Origin: Leptospira stimsonii
GTDB lineage: Bacteria; Spirochaetota; Leptospiria; Leptospirales; Leptospiraceae
Length of the DNA: 64,000 bases
Direction of reading: 5' to 3'
Assembly: GCF_003545875.1 (NCBI RefSeq)
Contig: NZ_QHCS01000002.1
Span: forward strand, 248,001 to 312,000
The notes beneath the pieces were generated by a model. That model did no database searches. It saw only the letters and a list, made by a program, of their open reading frames with translations, and was not told the DNA's origin. The position numbers and the translations under genes were made by a program. Positions 35,532 through 45,055 of the stretch are shown here, piece after piece. Positions within the stretch are counted from its first letter, which is position 1. The number at the start of each line of letters is the position of its first letter.

Positions 35532-37780
35532 AGATTCTTATACCTTCTCAGGTTTTGATAGTTGTAATAGTTGGACGAAACGATTCTGCAATAATCGCGG
35601 GGTTCTTTGACCGGAAGTTCTTCCAGGAAGTGATTGAAATCGCCGTGGTAGTGATTGCGTTTCCATTTGCGGAGATTCCCCGGTCCACCGTTGTAAGCGA
35701 TGGAAGCCCATTGTAAACTGTTCTCGTTCGAAGCCACTAAGTAACGAAGAAAACGAGCTCCCATCTCGATCGATACTTCCGGATCAAAAAGAGAATAAGA
35801 ATTCAGATTCATTCTTTTTGCGAGCTCTCGTCCGGTCGGTCCCATGATTTGCATCAGTCCCCTTGCGTTCGAAACGGAGATCGCGTTCTCCTTAAAAAAA
35901 GATTCCTGGCGCATGATCGCGTAGACAATGTCTTCGTCGATTCCCACATTTTTGGAAATCCCAGCGACCAAACCTCTGTGAGGCCTAGGATAGATTCTTG
36001 CGGCGAGTTTGGACGGAAGAAGAATTACGTCGTCGCTGAGCTTTTCCTTTTTCATCAAGGCTCTTGTGTGAAAGACCGTGAGATAGTTTGTTCCGGTTTG
36101 TTCTCCGAGTGCCGCGAGAATTTCCTCCTTTTCCGTTTCTCCGATCCCCTGTTGCAGTTTGTATCTTTGTACGAGTGTAAGCGCGTGCCCCATCTCTCCG
36201 ACTTCCAGATATTCCTTTGCCGATTGCAGATAACGGTTTCCGCGAATCTTTGAATGTGCGGAATCGATTCTTACGTTTAATTGGAACGCGGAAGGTTGCA
36301 TCGCAAAGTCGAGATCCTTTCCCAAAATTTTTCCGGAAAGCTCCGGAATCCCAGCTGTAAGAGAAAGGTATTCAAAAAGACTATCTCGATTTCGAGTCGG
36401 ATTGTTCGGAAGAGGAAGGCTTGCGATCTCTTCTTGAAATTCTTCCCGGATCACTCTTGTGTAATACGACCCCGGGATATGTCTGTAATACGTTTTCAAC
36501 CAAGATAGAAGTTCTTCCTTTCTTTCCGACTTTTTGAGAAGACGAAGATACCAATAGACAAGTCTTCCTTTTACGGGAAGATCCGGAATTTTTCGAAGAG
36601 CGTCCTGCCAATAGGCGTCTCCTAAAAACTGTTCGTGGTTTCCCGTGAGAAGATCAATGAGTTCGTCTTGTCGTATTAAATTCGTGGGACTTTTTTCGAG
36701 AGAGTCGATTAGGTTTCTGAAATAGAGGTCCTTGTGTCCTTGTTTTTTATATGCGCGCGCGTAGCTGTAAAGAACCTCATCGTTTTTCTCCGCACCGGAG
36801 TCGTTTAACAATTCAAGACCTTTTCCCGGAAAACTTTGGTTCGTGAGTTCCCTCGACATCGCCGCGGTGAAGTCGTGGTTCGTTCTCGCGTGATTTTGAT
36901 TCTTTCTAAAAAAAACGGGAAGGGATTCGGGTTCGACGGCTACGAGTGCTCTTGCCGTGTTTCGAAAGGGTTCGGCTTTGGAAAAGGAAACGTGTTCCAG
37001 ATCTTTTAGAGAAATGAGATTTCTTTTTTCGGAATTGTTTAAGAAAGGAAGGAAAAGAGCCGCACGTTCCGGAGTTTGAGAGTTATAAAAATGGGTTCCT
37101 TTCCAGACTTGTAAATCCTCGAAGATGAATTTTTTGATCGAGGATACGATGGACGGATCTTCCAGAATCAGATAAAAGATGGATTCCGCTTTTTCCGTGT
37201 TCCCCGATTTGTAGAGAGATTTCGCATAACGGTACAAGATCATCGGTGAAAAAATCTCAGCCTGTTCCCTGTCGCTGAACGTTTTTGCGAAGTCGAGACA
37301 TTCTTGGATCATTCCTGCTTCGTAGTAGATCCTGAAAATTTCGGAGATTGCGTTTTGAGAGAGGGGATCGTTTTCTCTGGGAAATTTTTTTAGAAGTCCC
37401 ACGAGTTCCTCTTTGCCGAGAATCTTTCTGCTTGCGGCTTCTTCATAGAGTTTCCAGAGGGAAATTCTTGTGATCACGGAAGAAGAAGGCATCGGCGAAG
37501 AGATGATCTCGAGAAGGTCTTGTCTTCCCGGAGTGGAAACCATTCTTCCTTTGAGAAGGGAGACGAGGTAGGCGAACTTTTTCTCGTGACTTCCGTCAGG
37601 ATGTTCTTCGTGATAGCGGACCAGGGAGTATACCTCGGATTCGGTTCCGGGGACACGATCTCGGAAAATACGGTGTATTTTTTGAAGACTGTAGGACTTG
37701 ATCAGATATTTGAGATCATCGTTTGCGAGAAGACTGCCGAAAATGAAGAGGAGTAGGCTGATCAGTGCGAATTTTTTCAT
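35528..37780 (-). CDS. Soluble lytic murein transglycosylase-like protein
   Basis: 750 residues with a signal peptide (FALISLLLFIFGSLLANDD). About 550 residues of alpha-helical repeats (superhelical Slt70-like) precede a C-terminal SLT domain: VYAIMRQESFF, whose Glu (near residue 625) is the catalytic acid, then SNARGLMQIMGPTGRELA and WASIAYNGGPGN. It cleaves peptidoglycan in the periplasm. It is divergent from the next gene across 58 bp. Confidence 0.93.
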   Translation of the reverse strand: MKKFALISLLLFIFGSLLANDDLKYLIKSYSLQKIHRIFRDRVPGTESEVYSLVRYHEEHPDGSHEKKFAYLVSLLKGRMVSTPGRQDLLEIISSPMPSSSVITRISLWKLYEEAASRKILGKEELVGLLKKFPRENDPLSQNAISEIFRIYYEAGMIQECLDFAKTFSDREQAEIFSPMILYRYAKSLYKSGNTEKAESIFYLILEDPSIVSSIKKFIFEDLQVWKGTHFYNSQTPERAALFLPFLNNSEKRNLISLKDLEHVSFSKAEPFRNTARALVAVEPESLPVFFRKNQNHARTNHDFTAAMSRELTNQSFPGKGLELLNDSGAEKNDEVLYSYARAYKKQGHKDLYFRNLIDSLEKSPTNLIRQDELIDLLTGNHEQFLGDAYWQDALRKIPDLPVKGRLVYWYLRLLKKSERKEELLSWLKTYYRHIPGSYYTRVIREEFQEEIASLPLPNNPTRNRDSLFEYLSLTAGIPELSGKILGKDLDFAMQPSAFQLNVRIDSAHSKIRGNRYLQSAKEYLEVGEMGHALTLVQRYKLQQGIGETEKEEILAALGEQTGTNYLTVFHTRALMKKEKLSDDVILLPSKLAARIYPRPHRGLVAGISKNVGIDEDIVYAIMRQESFFKENAISVSNARGLMQIMGPTGRELAKRMNLNSYSLFDPEVSIEMGARFLRYLVASNENSLQWASIAYNGGPGNLRKWKRNHYHGDFNHFLEELPVKEPRDYCRIVSSNYYNYQNLRRYKNL

Positions 37781-37838
37781 TCGTTGTTGCTCTATTACCT
37801 TTTCGGCCTAAGGATTCAATCGCAAGAAGGAAATTCCA

Positions 37839-39143
37839 ATGCAGACCCTGGAAAAAGACAAAACTACCGGAGCGTGGCCTGAAATTACGATCTCTTCCTT
37901 TACGGAAAAAATTCTTCCGAGAAAAAAAGGACCCGAGGGACCGGCTCCGAGGAATCCCGAAATCCTAAGGCTTAAGTCCAAAATTTTAGAATATTTTTCA
38001 GGCGCTCTGAACAAGGTTCATTCTCCATTTTCCAATTTAAGAATCGATCTATTCGGGGAATTTCGTTTTCACGCGGACGCGAGTTCTCCTTTTGAAGAGG
38101 AAGGTCTTTCCGAGAGGGAAAAGAATCTTCTGAAAATTTTCTTCGAAGAATTGTATGAGAGGGCGATCGAAGATCATCAATCGGATCCAGAAATCTTTCA
38201 AGTTTTAGAATCCTATCTTCTCCACGAACAAGAGTTAGACGAATATTTAGAGTTGACCCACGTTTTCGACGAGGATCTTCCGTTTATCGTGGAAGCCAGG
38301 CAGGTCCTCGCATTGATGGGAAAAATTGAATATTCGGATTCTCTAAAGAAGGAAGGGAATTCCCGTTTTCAAAAATACGGTTTTCGTTGGAAGTTCGGCG
38401 GTTTGGAACTCGAGGATCGGGAAACGATCTACGATCTCGTTGTAACCGGAGAGGAGCCCGGACTTTTGGGTCTCGCCTGGGTTTTGTACAAACATGAGAC
38501 TTCCGGTTTTCGAACTGTCTTCCCGATCGAAAGAAGAATTCTTTCCGTGATCGAGACCTTTACTTCCGAAGAGAAGGAATCCTTTTTTAAAGCGTATTCT
38601 TCCCGTCACGGTTATCTCGAAAATTATTTCGTCTTAAAGCAATTCCGTCCAAGAGAATATAGAAAGGCATGGCTCGAAGGAGAAAAGAAGAAAAACGGGA
38701 GATCCGTTTTGTTGGGTTCCTTGCAGGACAATATTCTCGCGGGTCAGGATGATTCTTTGGAGAAACGTTATGCGCTCTTGAAGGAGAATCATCTCGTTTA
38801 TACTTTGTCTCCGTTCGAACTTTTGATTCTTTTGAATTCTACGGAGTCTTCGAACGTGGAGCACGAGATCGCGGGCGTGAAGGAGAAACTTCCGGATTCT
38901 TATCTTACGAAACGCGCACAACTCGTTCTTCGTTTTTTCAAGAAGAATTATGAAGAATTCCTGAATACGATCGAGCAGTGCGGTCGTTTCCGTTTTACTC
39001 CGGAGATGATCTATCTTCACGGAATCGCTCTGGTGGAGACCGGGAAGGCGGAAGAAGGAATCGGTCTTTTGGAGAGTCTTTTGTTTCGTTTTCCGGATTC
39101 GGATTATCTGCGTCTGGTTTTGGAACGTTATAAGAAGAATTGA
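37839..39143 (+). CDS. Hypothetical helical protein
   Basis: 434 residues, soluble and helical, with no signal peptide. The final 60 residues (YLHGIALVETGKAEEGIGLL, ESLLFRFPDSDYLRLVLERY) resemble one TPR-like unit. Several Glu-rich helices in the middle may be degenerate repeats. A ribosome binding site AGAAGGAAATTCC precedes the ATG. The GTAGGAACTC element begins 8 bp after its stop codon. Confidence 0.7.
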   Translation: MQTLEKDKTTGAWPEITISSFTEKILPRKKGPEGPAPRNPEILRLKSKILEYFSGALNKVHSPFSNLRIDLFGEFRFHADASSPFEEEGLSEREKNLLKIFFEELYERAIEDHQSDPEIFQVLESYLLHEQELDEYLELTHVFDEDLPFIVEARQVLALMGKIEYSDSLKKEGNSRFQKYGFRWKFGGLELEDRETIYDLVVTGEEPGLLGLAWVLYKHETSGFRTVFPIERRILSVIETFTSEEKESFFKAYSSRHGYLENYFVLKQFRPREYRKAWLEGEKKKNGRSVLLGSLQDNILAGQDDSLEKRYALLKENHLVYTLSPFELLILLNSTESSNVEHEIAGVKEKLPDSYLTKRAQLVLRFFKKNYEEFLNTIEQCGRFRFTPEMIYLHGIALVETGKAEEGIGLLESLLFRFPDSDYLRLVLERYKKN

Positions 39144-39150
39144 AAGCAAA

Positions 39151-39257
39151 GTAGGAACTCCTTCGTTTTCGGAGTTTTACAGTGAGAGTTTTGAAAAGTA
39201 GGAACTCCTTCGTTTTCGAGGCTTTACAGTGAGAGCTTGAAAAGTAGGAACTCCTTG
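39151..39257. repeat. Three tandem GTAGGAACTCCTT units, 46/47-bp period
   Basis: GTAGGAACTCCTTcg starts at 39151 and 39198, and GTAGGAACTCCTTga at 39244. The intervening sequence TTTTCGGAGTTTTACAGTGA is repeated with small changes. The element reads forward with respect to the gene that ends at 39143, only 8 bp upstream. Confidence 0.85.
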
Positions 39258-39374
39258 ACAAAAGTCGAACGGACCAATAAAACTTGGAAAATTCTTCCCA
39301 AAAATCCCGAGCAATGACAAAACCGGAGTAGAGGAACTCTTCCCGAAAAAACGAAGTCCGATCGAGAGAAACAA

Positions 39375-40145
39375 ATGGCAATCAGTCACGAACAGATTCT
39401 TGAACTCCAAAAATACCAGAAGATGATTCATCAGTTGGAAAAGATCGCCAAAGGATCTAAGAACGACGAACAACGTTATCGCGTTTCTCGGGATCTCGAC
39501 AAATATAGAACCAAGATGAAGGACATTTCTCCCGATGGAATTCCGGACAACCTCGACGTCGCCGCAGAACAGATCAAACGATTCAAGGAGAATCCCCACG
39601 AGGTCGGTCATATTCTTTCAAAATATCCGGTGATGAAAATATCCCCCAATTCGAACGACGCGGAAGTCAATCAGATCGGAACCTGGATCAACGTCATGGA
39701 TCGGGAATACCTTCCGGTCCTCAACGAAACCCACGTACGATTCGACTTTTCCCATACGAACGAAAAGGACGGGGTAGTAAAGTATATGGAGAATATTCGG
39801 AGAAACATCAAGGTTCTTACGGAAACGATAGAAGAATTCCACGCCGCGGAGAAACAGGAATTCCGAGAACAGCTCAGTCGAATGAAGAACAAACAAACTC
39901 GGATCTTCATCGCGGAAGCCTTCGAGATGTTCCAAAAATTCAACGAATTCTTAAATAAGGTGATGAAGGAAGCAAAGGAAGTGGGTGGAGTTATCATGAA
40001 CATCGAAGATTCGATCCACTTCAATCCGAGATTCGAAAGAGCCACGGAGTTGGAAGGAAAGAGCATCATGGACGCCCTCAAGGAATTTCAGGATTTTACC
40101 TCCGAAGCCTTGGAAAGGATCAACGTTCCGAATATCCGGAATTGA
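39375..40145 (+). CDS. Conserved hypothetical coiled-coil protein
   Basis: 256 residues, hydrophilic, no signal peptide. The N-terminus (ISHEQILELQKYQKMIHQLE) and the middle (YMENIRRNIKVLTETIEEFH) look like coiled coils. A central segment (IGTWINVMDREYLPVLNETH) may be globular. No catalytic motif. It stands 122 bp upstream of a bactofilin gene on the same strand; a structural role with it is possible but only by position. Confidence 0.7.
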   Translation: MAISHEQILELQKYQKMIHQLEKIAKGSKNDEQRYRVSRDLDKYRTKMKDISPDGIPDNLDVAAEQIKRFKENPHEVGHILSKYPVMKISPNSNDAEVNQIGTWINVMDREYLPVLNETHVRFDFSHTNEKDGVVKYMENIRRNIKVLTETIEEFHAAEKQEFREQLSRMKNKQTRIFIAEAFEMFQKFNEFLNKVMKEAKEVGGVIMNIEDSIHFNPRFERATELEGKSIMDALKEFQDFTSEALERINVPNIRN

Positions 40146-40252
40146 TTCCTTGCCCATTCCGGCAATTTTCAAGCCGGAGGCCTGAAAAATTCTTTTCCCT
40201 CTGATGGGATCTGCATATTTAGTGAATTTAACTCCCTCCGGAAACCACATAC

Positions 40253-40708
<456 letters not shown>

Positions 40709-40717
40709 TGAATCCAA

Positions 40718-40750
40718 CTTTTGATACGAGGTTTCTTCTCGTATCAAAAG
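40718..40750 (+). terminator. Perfect 13-bp hairpin after bactofilin gene
   Basis: CTTTTGATACGAG and CTCGTATCAAAAG pair perfectly around the 7-nt loop GTTTCTT. It starts 10 bp after the bactofilin stop codon and ends 17 bp before the pdxA GTG. There is no clear T run, so it may also be an attenuator or RNA-stabilising stem. Confidence 0.55.
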
Positions 40751-40766
40751 GAATTCTCTTTACAAA

Positions 40767-41738
40767 GTGAACCGGATCCTGATTACAGAAGGCGATCCCT
40801 GCGGAATCAGTCCGGAACTTTTCCTCACTACATTTTCTTATCTCAAAAAAATCTCCAAGACAAGACCGGTTCTCTACTTTCACTGCGGACGTTATCCGCT
40901 TCCGAAAGAATTCGTTCCCGTATCGACTTCTTCTCAAGTTGAGGAAAGAGGACTTTATTCCATCGTTCCGAATTCTCTTTCCAAAAAGGAGACCGCTTCC
41001 TTTACACCGGGAAAACCTTCCGTTCTTTCCGGAAGGTCGGCTCTTGCCTCTCTTTCCTCGGCAATCGAATTTCAGAAAGAGAGAGGAGGGGATTTGATCA
41101 CACTTCCTCTTAGCAAAGAATGGGTCATCGCGTCAGGGGCTTCTACGTTTCGAGGTCATACGGAATTTCTCGCGGATGCGTATCAAAAAAAAACGTATAT
41201 GCTCATGTCCGGAAACGATTTGCAGGTCCTTCCTCTTACGACTCACGTTCCTCTGGTAACGGTTCCGGAACATCTTCGAAGAATCGATCTTCCTTCTCTG
41301 GCGGACGCGATTCTTTCCTGTGATCGAATTGATCGAAAAAAACCTGTCGCCTTTCTCGGGCTCAACCCGCACGCGGGGGAAGGAGGAAAGGTGGGGAAGG
41401 AAGAATCTGAAATTTTGGAACCGATGATCCAATTCTTAAAAAAGAAAGGTTTGAAAGTGGAAGGTCCTCTCTCCGCAGATTCTATGTTTGGCGAGCAGGA
41501 AAGAAAAAAATACGGTCTTCATCTCGCGTGTTATCACGATCAAGGTTTGATTCCTTTTAAGATGTGGGAAGGGAAGAAGGGTGTGAATGTTACATTGGGT
41601 CTTTCTTTTCTTCGGGTTTCTCCGGATCACGGAACCGCGTTTGACATCGCCGGGAAAGGGCTTGCAGATTCAACCAGCTTTGTAGAATGTCTGCACCGGG
41701 TTCTTGACGATCCGGATTCTATTACGGAAACGAGGTAA
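40767..41738 (+). CDS. pdxA: 4-hydroxythreonine-4-phosphate dehydrogenase
   Basis: 323 residues from a GTG start. PdxA oxidises 4-phosphohydroxy-threonine in pyridoxal phosphate synthesis. Family motifs are GDPCGISPEL near the N-terminus (usually GDPAGIGPE), the metal-binding His of FRGHTEF, GLNPHAGEGG and CYHDQGLIPFK with a second His, then SPDHGTAFDIAGKG. Downstream genes follow closely. Confidence 0.93.
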   Translation: MNRILITEGDPCGISPELFLTTFSYLKKISKTRPVLYFHCGRYPLPKEFVPVSTSSQVEERGLYSIVPNSLSKKETASFTPGKPSVLSGRSALASLSSAIEFQKERGGDLITLPLSKEWVIASGASTFRGHTEFLADAYQKKTYMLMSGNDLQVLPLTTHVPLVTVPEHLRRIDLPSLADAILSCDRIDRKKPVAFLGLNPHAGEGGKVGKEESEILEPMIQFLKKKGLKVEGPLSADSMFGEQERKKYGLHLACYHDQGLIPFKMWEGKKGVNVTLGLSFLRVSPDHGTAFDIAGKGLADSTSFVECLHRVLDDPDSITETR

Positions 41739-41739
41739 C

Positions 41740-42183
41740 ATGCCGGGACTTTTAGAACAGATCGTATTTCCCATCTTCCTCTTTTGGTTCTGCGGACTTA
41801 CTCTTGTGCTCTTTCGTTCCGACTTTGAATTCGTCTGGAAGATCATCTTCGTTTTTATTTTTATTTTTTACTTCTTCCAATACTTTCCGGAATTAAAGAC
41901 GAGCTACGAACGTCTCACGGCGAGTTATCCCGTCGAAATTCTTTCCTGGATCTATGGAATGGGAAGAGGAATCTATTTTTTTCTTCTCTTCCTATGGCCC
42001 GTCGCTCTGATAAGAATCTTTTATTCCGCTTCTCCGCAGGTAAGTAAATCTTTGGCGAAGGCTCTTGTGAGCGTGACTCTGATTTACTGGGGCGGTTTTA
42101 TTCTTTATAATAACTTTTCCCCCGAAGTGGATGCATTTTTAAACGGAACGTTTCTAAAATTCTTGAAGTTTTCTTCCAAATAA
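41740..42183 (+). CDS. Small integral membrane protein
   Basis: 147 residues from the ATG at 41740, which follows the pdxA stop by 1 nt with GAGGTAAC as the ribosome binding site. Three or four hydrophobic segments are seen: IVFPIFLFWFCGLTLVLF, IIFVFIFIFYFFQYF, FFLLFLWPVALI and ALVSVTLIYWGGFILY. No known domain. Probably cotranscribed with pdxA and the TPR gene that follows. Confidence 0.7.
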   Translation: MPGLLEQIVFPIFLFWFCGLTLVLFRSDFEFVWKIIFVFIFIFYFFQYFPELKTSYERLTASYPVEILSWIYGMGRGIYFFLLFLWPVALIRIFYSASPQVSKSLAKALVSVTLIYWGGFILYNNFSPEVDAFLNGTFLKFLKFSSK

Positions 42184-42202
42184 GGAAGGTCTAAGAGGTA
42201 GA

Positions 42203-42703
42203 ATGAATCCAATCTACTTACAATCGTTCGGAGAGTCGGAAGAAGCAAAGAAACATTTTTTGAAGGCCTATGATTATCAAACTAAAGGCAATCTGAAATT
42301 AGCTTCCTTGCATTATCGAAAGTCTATTTCTGCTAAACCGACTGCGGAAGCATGGACTTTTTTAGGATGGTCTTATTCCCTTGCCGGAAAATTGGATCGC
42401 GCCATCGAATTTTGTAAGAAAGCGATCGAGACCGATCCAAGCCTTGGAAACCCTTTCAACGATATAGGCGTTTATCTTCTTCAACAAAAACGGTATGAGG
42501 AAGCGCTTCCTTGGTTTGAGAAAGCGAAGTTCGCTCCTCGATACGAGGTCCCGGTTTATCCTTATTTCAACGCTGGTTCTTGTCTGGAAATTTTAGGTCA
42601 TATCGAACTGGCTCGTCTCGAATACGAAAAAGCGGTTCAGATTCAGCCGAATTATCCTCCGGCCAATCTCGCTCTCAAGAGAATCTACGTTCGCTACAAT
42701 TGA
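42203..42703 (+). CDS. TPR-repeat protein
   Basis: 166 residues, soluble, made of about four tetratricopeptide repeats: HFLKAYDYQTKGNLKLASLH, AWTFLGWSYSLAGKLDRAIE, PFNDIGVYLLQQKRYEEALP and YFNAGSCLEILGHIELARLE. TPRs bind protein partners; none can be named. It ends the pdxA cluster, and a repeat-rich non-coding region follows. Confidence 0.85.
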   Translation: MNPIYLQSFGESEEAKKHFLKAYDYQTKGNLKLASLHYRKSISAKPTAEAWTFLGWSYSLAGKLDRAIEFCKKAIETDPSLGNPFNDIGVYLLQQKRYEEALPWFEKAKFAPRYEVPVYPYFNAGSCLEILGHIELARLEYEKAVQIQPNYPPANLALKRIYVRYN

Positions 42704-43452
42704 AACAAAAGAAGAAGTTTCCTTTCGATTCGTCGCAATGCAGGATTTTGTTTTCTTTTTTTGTGAAAGGGAAATTCCAGAAGGTATTTTTAGAATCGGA
42801 GTCATCTTTTTATTTCGATCTCTCCTCCGGAAGGAAGAATCTGGCCCTTCCGTTTTCCAAACTGGTTCTGAAGTGGATCCGAAAGGTTTTAGAAGTTTGA
42901 TCGCTTGAATTTTCGCTTTGAAATCTACGTAGGAGAACTCACACGTTTTTTCGCGGAAGTCGCGGATTACGGAATTTTCTTCTGGGAATCCGTCTGAGCT
43001 CTCGGAGATAAAGGTTTGAATTTCGCATTTCAAAATTGGAAAAAGGTGTTTGTTTTATTTTAAAACTAATGTTGGAACTCCATCCTGCAAGAATCAGTGA
43101 AGGGTTTGCGCTTGAAGAATATGAATTGCGACGATTCTTTCGATTTTTTTTTCCAAGGAAGCGATCAATGAGGAAATGCGAACTTCCTTCTTTGATCTTA
43201 GTTGAGAAATCAAAGTAGGATCTCACACATTTCCGTTCAAAACAAAATGGGAATTCAATTCGTGACAGGGGATTCCAAAAAAAAAGCCCTTTTCGATTCA
43301 CTAAAATCCGACTGGAAGGAGGAAGGAGAATATTTCTTTTTCAGGGGGTAGTGTGGGAACTCTCACAAAAACGAAATTTTAGCTAATCAAATAGGAATTG
43401 GAAACGTTAGTTTGTTTCGCTAAAAAAAATAACGCGGGAACTCCCTCGATCA
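42704..43452. other. Non-coding stretch with scattered GTNGGAACTC elements
   Basis: 750 bp without a supported gene. Plus-strand elements occur at 42929 (GTAGGAGAACTCACAC), 43071 (GTTGGAACTC), 43215 (GTAGGATCTCACAC), 43353 (GTGGGAACTCTCAC) and 43434 (GCGGGAACTCCC). A 56-codon frame at 42738-42908 opens with ATG but has no recognisable feature, so I leave it out. Confidence 0.6.
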
Positions 43453-43830
43453 AGGAAAGCTCATCCGTTGATGAGAAAGTAGGAACTCACACATTTCCTG
43501 AAATAGATGAGGTAAAATCCGGAAGGTTTGGTTTATAAAACAATGTTGGAACTCCATCGCTCGAGGAAAGCTCATCCGCTGATGAGAAAGTAGGAACTCA
43601 CACATTTCCTGAAATAGATGAGGTAAAATCCGGAAGGTTTGGTTTATAAAACAATGTTGGAACTCCATCGCTCGAGGAAAGCTCATCCGTTGATGAGAAA
43701 GTAGGAACTCACACATTTCCTGAAATAGATGAGGTAAAATCCGGAAGGTTTGATTTATAAAACGATGTTGGAACTCCCTCGATCGAGGAAAGCTCATCCG
43801 TTGATGAGAAAGTAGGAACTCCTTCGTTTC
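43453..43830. repeat. Tandem array of a 111-bp unit, about 3.4 copies
   Basis: AGGAAAGCTCATCCG starts at 43453, 43564, 43675 and 43786, an exact 111-bp period. Each unit holds GATGAGAAAGTAGGAACTCA and, 66 bp later, GTTGGAACTCC. Copies differ by a few bases. Because 111 is a multiple of three, the array creates a repetitive minus-strand open frame that is almost certainly not a gene. CTCATCCG with its near complement GATGAG can form a short stem. Confidence 0.92.
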
Positions 43831-43883
43831 CAAGAAACCCAATTCTTTATAACTTTGGGATCAAGTGAGGAGCTGGCAAAGAA

Positions 43884-44255
43884 CTAACTCAATTTTTTCT
43901 TCCGTTTTCCGCTAGCCGCGCGGAGGGTTTTGGTTTTTTTCTCGGGCGTATCCGCTCTTTCTTCGAAGTGAAAATAGAAGTCGAAAGGTTTCTTCAAAAG
44001 ATTGAAGATTCTCCAGAACTCGATCACATCGAGTCTCCGTTCACCGGATTCGATTTTGGAAATATAGGATTGAGGTTCACCTAAAAGATTCGCGATGTCA
44101 ATCTGTGTCAGGCCGGCGGCTTTGCGCGCGGCGACCAGATTCTTGCAAAAAATTTTAGCTTCCCTTGAATGCAGAGACTTGAACAAAACAGGTCCTATTC
44201 TACATCCTGAAATAGAATATACCAAAATCGGATATTTTATAAAACGCAAAGACAT
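43884..44255 (-). CDS. XRE-family HTH regulator
   Basis: Up to 123 residues from the ATG at 44255; a TTG near 44180 would start just before the domain. Residues about 40-95 are a Cro/C1-type helix-turn-helix: NLVAARKAAGLTQIDIANLL, GEPQSYISKIESGERRLDV. A basic Lys/Arg-rich tail follows. Single small XRE regulators often control a neighbouring accessory gene, but here both sides are repeat-rich non-coding DNA, so no target can be named. Confidence 0.8.
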   Translation of the reverse strand: MSLRFIKYPILVYSISGCRIGPVLFKSLHSREAKIFCKNLVAARKAAGLTQIDIANLLGEPQSYISKIESGERRLDVIEFWRIFNLLKKPFDFYFHFEERADTPEKKTKTLRAASGKRKKKLS

Positions 44256-44485
44256 CAGTTTCGAAATTCATTAGAATTTTGGATTCCAAATCCCCTCTCT
44301 ATCAAAAAATTAGGATTTCAAATCTTGATTTCTATAACTTGAAAATCAAGTTTTAAATAGAAGAGCAAATTCGAAGCTGAATTCTAAATTAGATTTTTTG
44401 AATTCATTCAAAAACGATAAGAATCGAACGGACGGGTTTAAGCAGATCGCTCTGGGATTCTTTTCAAAAAATGGGGTAAGAAATT

Positions 44486-44659
44486 GTGATTCTGAAAAGT
44501 GGAATTTCGTATGATTTGGAAGATGAATTCTTCATTTATAGTTTCGAAGGTGGAGGAAGTTCGGTGTTAGGATCTCCAATTCTTTGGAAAAACGATCTGG
44601 GATGGGAGTGCAGGATTTTTTCCAAAAAAACTGAAATATGGAAAGAACCCTGTTCTTAA
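44486..44659 (+). CDS. Possible small hypothetical protein
   Basis: A 57-codon frame from GTG at 44486 (GGGGTAAGAAATT upstream) to TAA. It encodes SGISYDLEDEFFIYSFEGGG, then SSVLGSPILWKNDLGWECRI, a non-repetitive sequence with mixed composition. It sits in otherwise non-coding DNA between the XRE gene and the reverse repeats. It may be a fragment of a lost gene; expression is unproven. Confidence 0.25.
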   Translation: MILKSGISYDLEDEFFIYSFEGGGSSVLGSPILWKNDLGWECRIFSKKTEIWKEPCS

Positions 44660-44676
44660 ATAAATCGAATTCTTCT

Positions 44677-44993
44677 GTGTGAGTTCCCACAAATCAGGGG
44701 TTTTCGGCGGTGGATTGAGATTTTACGCCCTTCTTTTTCACTCGGGAAAGTGTGAGTTCCCACTTTTTCAGTGTTTAGGAAAAGTTTTCCTCTTCAAATC
44801 GGAAAGAAAAAAAGTGGGAATGAATACCAAGGCCTCCATTTTTCATTCGTTCCTTTCTTGCGCGAAATAGGTTTTCTATTTCAAACGTGTGAGTTCCCAC
44901 AAATCAGGGGATTTCGGCAGTGGATTGGGATTTTACGCCCTTCTTTCTCACCCGGAAAAGTGTGAGTTCCCACTTTTTCAGTGTTTAGGAAAG
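44677..44993. repeat. Direct duplication of about 110 bp flanked by reverse GAGTTCCCAC elements
   Basis: 44677-44783 and 44887-44993 are near-identical: each starts GTGTGAGTTCCCACAAATCA, runs through GGATTTTACGCCCTTCTTT, and ends TGTGAGTTCCCACTTTTTCA and GTGTTTAGGAAA. Elements at 44677, 44750, 44887 and 44960 are the complement of GTGGGAACTCACAC, so they read in the minus direction, toward which the WecA-like gene ending at 45056 is transcribed. The unit is therefore bracketed by two elements, and the two units are 210 bp apart. Confidence 0.88.
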
Positions 44994-45055
44994 CGCATCC
45001 GAATGGAACAAAAATACGAATCCTTTTTACGGTGCTTCAACACTTCCAGAAGGAC

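Noticed and set aside
39151..39257. CRISPR-like short repeats
   Set aside because: The sequence between elements is itself repeated, so there are no spacers.
43450..43842. Minus-strand 130-codon frame with repeated EFLLSHQRMSFP
   Set aside because: It is an artefact of the 111-bp tandem repeat, whose period is divisible by three; it has no independent start context.
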